A stretch of DNA of 64,000 nt from Chryseobacterium piscicola. Lineage in GTDB: Bacteria > Bacteroidota > Bacteroidia > Flavobacteriales > Weeksellaceae. Shown one piece after another: positions 60,003 to 64,000 of this stretch (position 1 is the first letter of the stretch; every line of letters begins with the position of its first letter). Below the pieces are notes generated by a model. That model did no database searches. It was given only the letters and a program-made list of their open reading frames with translations, and was not told the origin of the DNA. The DNA lies in the NCBI RefSeq assembly GCF_900156685.1, contig NZ_FTOJ01000009.1, forward strand, positions 62,001 through 126,000, written 5' to 3'. The position numbers and the translations under genes are program-made.

Positions 60003-60128
60003 TGGTTTTTTTGAAAAACATTTAACGTAAATTTTAAAATTAATTCCCTTATTATATACATATTAATAATTGGTTAAAAAAAAGTATTAAATATTAAAGA
60101 AAAGTAATTAATAATTGATTATTATTTG

Positions 60129-60136
60129 TAAATTTG
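60129..60136 (+). promoter_or_regulatory. -7 promoter box TAAATTTG of the M36 peptidase gene
   Basis: Exact TAnnTTTG followed by GC, 17 bases before the ATG at 60154. It falls inside the longer in-frame reading from 60115, so it supports the shorter start. Confidence 0.55.
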
Positions 60137-60153
60137 GCGCTTTAAGAATCAAT

Positions 60154-62757
60154 ATGAAAAAGCTAACTTTACCTCTTTTGTTTGCTGTTACATTATCACT
60201 GAGTTCCGTATCTACTTTACACGGACAGGATTATAAACAGATTGTAAGTAATTATATCTCACAAAATACAATTCGTGATTATAAAAAAGCAGATCTTACA
60301 GATTTTGCAGTTGATGTTGTAGATCATTCTACATCAATGAATGGAGATGTTGTAAAGTTTCAGCAGATGTACAAAGGTTTTCCTGTTCTCAACTCTGTAG
60401 GTTCGGCATTAATAAAAGATGGGAAAGTACTATATTTTACGGATACTTTTGTTAAAAATTATGGTGTATCTACTTCAAATACCCCCTCAGTAACGGCAAA
60501 AACAGCACTAAGTACTATTGCTGCACAACTCAATGATTCTGCAATCAACGATTTTGAAATCCTTATGTTTTCTGATGCTGATTTGGATGGAAAGAAATTT
60601 GTAAAGCAAAATTTACTTTATATTAATCATGATAATAATTTAAAACTTGCTTATCAGATAGCTTTTCAGGATCCAAAATCATCAAGCTATTGGAATTTCA
60701 TTATTGATGCTAAAAATGGGACTGTTTTAGCTAAAGAAGATTTAAACTTATCATGTAATTTCTATCATGATGCATATAGCCATGATCATTCAGCACATCA
60801 AAAATTTGTAGGTCCTTTACAAAGTGTTGCTTCAGAAAATTCAAAGAATCTATTGCTTCCAGATCCAGCTTCTTACAATGTTTTTGCATTTCCGTTGGAA
60901 GCTCCTACTTTCGGTTCTAGGTCTTTAGTTACAAACCCTTGGATTGTAGCTTCTTCCCCAGAAGGATGGCATTATGATGGTACTACACACTATACCAATA
61001 CCAGAGGTAATAATGTATATGCCTATGAAGATGCAGCAGGCTTCAATACGCCAGGATATTCTCCAGATGGTGGTATAACCCGTAATTTTAATTATGCGTT
61101 CAGTATCAATTCAGATCCTGCCTTAATTCAAGATGCTTCAATTACTAATTTATTTTATGTTAATAATAAAGTACATGACATATTTTATAAATTTGGATTT
61201 AATGAGGCTTCAAAAAATTTCCAGCAAACAAACTTCGGATTAGGAGGAGCAGGAAATGATTATGTAAATGCAGAAGCACAAGACGGAGGTGGTACAAACA
61301 ACGCGAATTTTTCTACCCCTGCAGATGGATCTAAACCAAGAATGCAAATGTATTTGTGGTCGCCAACCAATAGATTGTTTTATTATAATGCGCCCACGGC
61401 TGCTGTTTCGAGACAACCTCTAACGGGAACTGCACAATTCGGACCTGCATTAACAGCAACAGGAACTACGGGGAATGTACAGCTATCGTCTGTTTTAGAA
61501 GGATGTACTGCTATTCCTGTAGGGTCACTTACTGGCAAAATTGGTTTAATTCAAAGAGGGAATTGTGATTTTGTTGTAAAGGTTAAAAATGCACAAAACG
61601 CAGGAGCTATTGGAGTGATTGTTTATAATGCTCCTACATCAGCAGCCATTGGAAATATGGGTGGTACAGATGCTACCATCACCATCCCTTCAGTACTTAT
61701 AGATAATGTTGAAGGAGAATATATTAAAACTCATTTAACTGCAAATACAATTGTAAACGTAACTTTGAAAGACGATCCTGCAGCGGCGATTACTCCAGAT
61801 GGAAGTTTTGATAATGGTATTATTGTCCACGAATATGGCCACGGTATATCAAACCGTCTTACAGGAAATGGTTCTACATGTTTATCATCTTCTGTTAGTA
61901 AAGAACAAATGGGAGAAGGCTGGTCAGACTTTTTTGGTTTGATGTTGACAAATCAACCTAACGCTACAGCAGCTGTACCAAGAGGTATGGCAACATACGC
62001 AGCTGGGCAAGGTATAGCAGGTGGTGGGATAAGACCTGCGAAATATTCCCCTGATACTGCAATAAATGCTTTTACCTATAGTGATACAAATGGTATGGAA
62101 TATATGAATGCAAACAATGTTCTTGTTCCAGATGTACATTCAATCGGTTTTGTATGGGCAACAATGCTTTGGGATCTGCATTGGAAGTATGTTGAGAAAT
62201 ATGGCTATGCTTCTGATGTAACTTCTAATACTACAAACGGTAGTTCTAGAGTGTTACAACTTGTTACTGATGCATTGAAGCTGCAACCTTGTAATCCTAG
62301 CTTTGTGGAAGGAAGAAATGCAATTTTAAGTGCCGAATTAGCAACAACAAACGGAGCAGATAGATGTATGATTTGGAGAACTTTTGCTGCTAGAGGTTTA
62401 GGATTAAATGCTTCTGCTGGTGTTAAAACAAATATCAATGATCAAGTAGGAGATACCACAGTTCCACCAGAATGTGTATTGGGTACAGAGGAGGTGAAAG
62501 ATGTAAAAGCTAATGCAATCTCAATCTATCCAAATCCTGCTAAAAATGAATTCTTCATCAACTTCCCAAAAAGTACCATGGGTAAAGTAAATATTGAGAT
62601 TTTTGATATGAGCGGTAAATTGGTAGCTTCTGAATACAAAGTTTCAGCAGACGAGAAAAAACCAATCAATACTTCAACTTTAATTAATGGAACTTACATT
62701 GTTAAAGTAAAAGGTTTAGGAATTGATACTTCTTCTAAACTTTTAATCAAAAAGTAA
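60154..62757 (+). CDS. M36 (fungalysin-like) metallopeptidase with PA domain and T9SS type A signal
   Basis: An 867-residue secreted zinc protease. In order: signal peptide (MKKLTLPLLFAVTLSLSSVS and a few more, cleaved near Q25), FTP/PepSY-like inhibitory propeptide (about 25-200), catalytic domain with a protease-associated (PA) domain inserted (about 435-540; GLIQRGNCDFVVKVKNAQNA), and the zinc site HEYGH (559-563) with the third ligand Glu588 in GEGWSDFFG. A metallopeptidase C-terminal part (WDLHWKYVEKYG ... CNPSFVEGRNAIL) follows, then the type A T9SS signal (IYPNPAKNEFFINF ... GTYIVKVKGLG). The active site is complete. It should be an extracellular protease for protein feeding. The start at 60154 begins the signal peptide; an earlier in-frame ATG at 60115 is less likely. 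Confidence 0.92.
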   Translation: MKKLTLPLLFAVTLSLSSVSTLHGQDYKQIVSNYISQNTIRDYKKADLTDFAVDVVDHSTSMNGDVVKFQQMYKGFPVLNSVGSALIKDGKVLYFTDTFVKNYGVSTSNTPSVTAKTALSTIAAQLNDSAINDFEILMFSDADLDGKKFVKQNLLYINHDNNLKLAYQIAFQDPKSSSYWNFIIDAKNGTVLAKEDLNLSCNFYHDAYSHDHSAHQKFVGPLQSVASENSKNLLLPDPASYNVFAFPLEAPTFGSRSLVTNPWIVASSPEGWHYDGTTHYTNTRGNNVYAYEDAAGFNTPGYSPDGGITRNFNYAFSINSDPALIQDASITNLFYVNNKVHDIFYKFGFNEASKNFQQTNFGLGGAGNDYVNAEAQDGGGTNNANFSTPADGSKPRMQMYLWSPTNRLFYYNAPTAAVSRQPLTGTAQFGPALTATGTTGNVQLSSVLEGCTAIPVGSLTGKIGLIQRGNCDFVVKVKNAQNAGAIGVIVYNAPTSAAIGNMGGTDATITIPSVLIDNVEGEYIKTHLTANTIVNVTLKDDPAAAITPDGSFDNGIIVHEYGHGISNRLTGNGSTCLSSSVSKEQMGEGWSDFFGLMLTNQPNATAAVPRGMATYAAGQGIAGGGIRPAKYSPDTAINAFTYSDTNGMEYMNANNVLVPDVHSIGFVWATMLWDLHWKYVEKYGYASDVTSNTTNGSSRVLQLVTDALKLQPCNPSFVEGRNAILSAELATTNGADRCMIWRTFAARGLGLNASAGVKTNINDQVGDTTVPPECVLGTEEVKDVKANAISIYPNPAKNEFFINFPKSTMGKVNIEIFDMSGKLVASEYKVSADEKKPINTSTLINGTYIVKVKGLGIDTSSKLLIKK

Positions 62758-62775
62758 ATTTTAAAATATATTTGT

Positions 62776-62810
62776 AAAATTACCTCAGAAACTCTGAGGT
62801 AATTTTATTT
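62776..62810 (+). terminator. Intrinsic terminator after the M36 peptidase gene
   Basis: Perfect 13-bp stem aaaattacctcag (62776-62788) / ctgaggtaatttt (62794-62806), then a T-rich stretch. Confidence 0.85.
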
Positions 62811-62845
62811 TGTAAACACTTATATGCAAACAAATATTAATATCG

Positions 62846-62853
62846 TAACTTTG
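62846..62853 (+). promoter_or_regulatory. -7 promoter box TAACTTTG of the EamA transporter gene
   Basis: Exact TAnnTTTG followed by CC, 21 bases before the ATG at 62875. It lies inside the longer in-frame reading from 62824 and therefore argues for the shorter start. Confidence 0.55.
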
Positions 62854-62874
62854 CCGGCTGTTAAAAAAAAGGTT

Positions 62875-63858
62875 ATGAAGAAGAAAAATATTTTAAAAGG
62901 TGTTTTGTTTGTAGGTTTCGGTGCAAGTATTTACGGTATGCTTGCCACCTTCGTAAAAATGTCTTACAAAGAAGGGTTTACTACCTCAGAAGTTACCACG
63001 GCTCAGTTTACACTCGGTTTAGTTGGGCTTTTAATTCTCAATTTTATTCAAACCATTACTTCCAAAAAGAAATTATCATCACCCAACCGCAAAGAATTTA
63101 AAACGCTTTTAATGGCAGGTACTTCTTTAGGTTGTACAAGTTTATTTTATTACATTACGGTACAATATATTGCGGTTTCCATTGCGATTGTACTATTGAT
63201 GCAGTCGGTGTGGTTCAGTGTAGTGGTAGAAAGTTTTATCACTAAAAAATTTCCCAATGCTAAAAAGGTTATCGCAACATTAATCGTTTTAGTAGGAACA
63301 GTTTTAGCGACAAACCTCATTAATTTGGATGTGAAACTAGATTGGCACGGGATCTTTTGGGGATTATTGGCTGCTGCTTCATTTACCGTAACAATGTTTA
63401 CCTCAAATACTTTAGCAACCCATTTGCCTGTGCTCAGAAAAAGTATGATTATGTTGACTGGTGGTGCAGTAATTGTCGCGATATTTTTGTTTTTCGCTCA
63501 AATCGGACCTCTATATTCTGAAAGCTTAAAGTCTTTTTATTTAAACTTCACCGAAAACACAAAGCATATCAAGCCATTTGATTATTCTATTTTTTGGACT
63601 TATGGTTTTGTTTTAGCATTATTCGGAACTATTGTTCCGCCTATTTTGTTCAATTTAGGATTCCCTAATACTGGTTTGGGATTGGGAAGTATTATTTCAT
63701 CATTAGAACTTCCGGTGTCTGTTACAATGGCGTTTGTTCTTTTGGGTGAAAAGGTTATTCTTATCCAGTGGGTCGGGATTATATTAATTTTGATGGCAAT
63801 TGTTTTAATGAATTTACCTTCCAAAAAAGAAAAGCTAATTCCTAAGAAGATTTCTTAA
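62875..63858 (+). CDS. EamA/DMT family transporter
   Basis: A 327-residue inner-membrane protein with ten hydrophobic helices arranged as two EamA repeats (about 10-150 and 160-310), the drug/metabolite transporter layout. Visible features are the N-terminal GFGASIYGMLATFVKMSY, the YITVQYIAVSIAIVLLMQSV helix at the end of repeat 1, and GSIISSLELPVSVTMAFVLL in repeat 2, each with small-residue packing motifs. The substrate is not predictable; metabolite or amino-acid export is common. I prefer the ATG at 62875 (MKKKNILKG) because the promoter box lies upstream of it and the added 17 residues are not membrane-like. Confidence 0.85.
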   Translation: MKKKNILKGVLFVGFGASIYGMLATFVKMSYKEGFTTSEVTTAQFTLGLVGLLILNFIQTITSKKKLSSPNRKEFKTLLMAGTSLGCTSLFYYITVQYIAVSIAIVLLMQSVWFSVVVESFITKKFPNAKKVIATLIVLVGTVLATNLINLDVKLDWHGIFWGLLAAASFTVTMFTSNTLATHLPVLRKSMIMLTGGAVIVAIFLFFAQIGPLYSESLKSFYLNFTENTKHIKPFDYSIFWTYGFVLALFGTIVPPILFNLGFPNTGLGLGSIISSLELPVSVTMAFVLLGEKVILIQWVGIILILMAIVLMNLPSKKEKLIPKKIS

Positions 63859-63919
63859 TCCTAAATATATATTGAGTGTTATTATCTGTAGAGAATCTTT
63901 TGCGTATTTTTATAAGTAG

Positions 63920-63949
63920 AAACCGCTTTGTGAAAATTATTTGCGGTTT
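63920..63949 (+). terminator. Hairpin downstream of the EamA gene, possible terminator
   Basis: 7-bp stem aaaccgc (63920-63926) / gcggttt (63943-63949), with a 16-base loop and no strong T tract. It is 62 bases past the stop. Confidence 0.4.
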
Positions 63950-64000
63950 ACAGTTAAAGAAAGCGCACATAGTTGGCCTTAAAACCAAGCTTTAATTATC

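Noticed and set aside
63600-63824. Minus-strand ORF inside the EamA transporter gene
   Set aside because: Antisense shadow of a membrane protein, with no start context or family features.

Overview
The window is AT-rich chromosomal DNA from a member of the Bacteroidota, most likely a Flavobacteriia species of the Chryseobacterium/Weeksellaceae type. Evidence for this: seven secreted proteins carry type IX secretion system (T9SS) C-terminal signals (types A and B). Start codons have almost no Shine-Dalgarno sequences. The Bacteroidota -7 promoter motif TAnnTTTG recurs just upstream of genes. Typical flavobacterial arrangements are also present: a fused alpha/beta E1 oxoacid dehydrogenase, DnaE with an N-terminal exonuclease, and ftsX-DUF3098-uppP-truB. 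I see no tRNA, rRNA, CRISPR array, IS element or prophage.

Layout. 1-1.9 kb: end of an RNA methyltransferase, a small membrane protein and a family 2 glycosyltransferase. 2.2-7.3 kb: a PLP-dependent Cys/Met enzyme divergent from an Lrp/AsnC regulator, a bestrophin-like channel and the fused E1 dehydrogenase. 7.5-12.2 kb: dnaE. 12.5-20.5 kb: three T9SS type A cargo proteins, two of which share Fn3-like repeats. 20.6-23.6 kb: a 52-aa membrane protein and a K+ channel, divergent from a Nif3-like protein and a coiled-coil protein. 23.9-30.2 kb: acyl-CoA synthetase, acyl-CoA dehydrogenase, a DUF4349 lipoprotein and release factor 3. 30.5-35.9 kb: MFS transporter, CPBP protease, RdgB, RNase Z, a TIGR02757 protein and a DUF1003-like coiled-coil protein.

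36.1-44.6 kb: three tandem paralogous choice-of-anchor L adhesin-like proteins with type B (gliding-motility) C-termini. Each has its own near-identical short promoter leader and its own terminator. 44.7-50.0 kb: rsmA, then ftsX-DUF3098 and uppP-truB-hypothetical-rluF, linking cell division, cell-wall lipid recycling and RNA modification. 50.1-52.6 kb: an operon of three secreted paralogs of unknown function. 53.0-58.0 kb: a type III restriction-modification locus whose mod and res genes are separated by a GxxExxY nuclease-fold protein. 58.1-63.9 kb: rpsA with a long leader, an M36 metallopeptidase exported by T9SS, and an EamA transporter.

The most interesting items are the three-gene type III RM locus, the two unrelated three-paralog secreted clusters, a DnaE whose PHP domain has lost its metal ligands beside a fused exonuclease, a K+ channel with a C-terminal zinc ribbon and a small membrane partner, and a zinc-ribbon-family protein with no cysteines. 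All functional statements are homology judgements made by reading the sequence; no database search was run.
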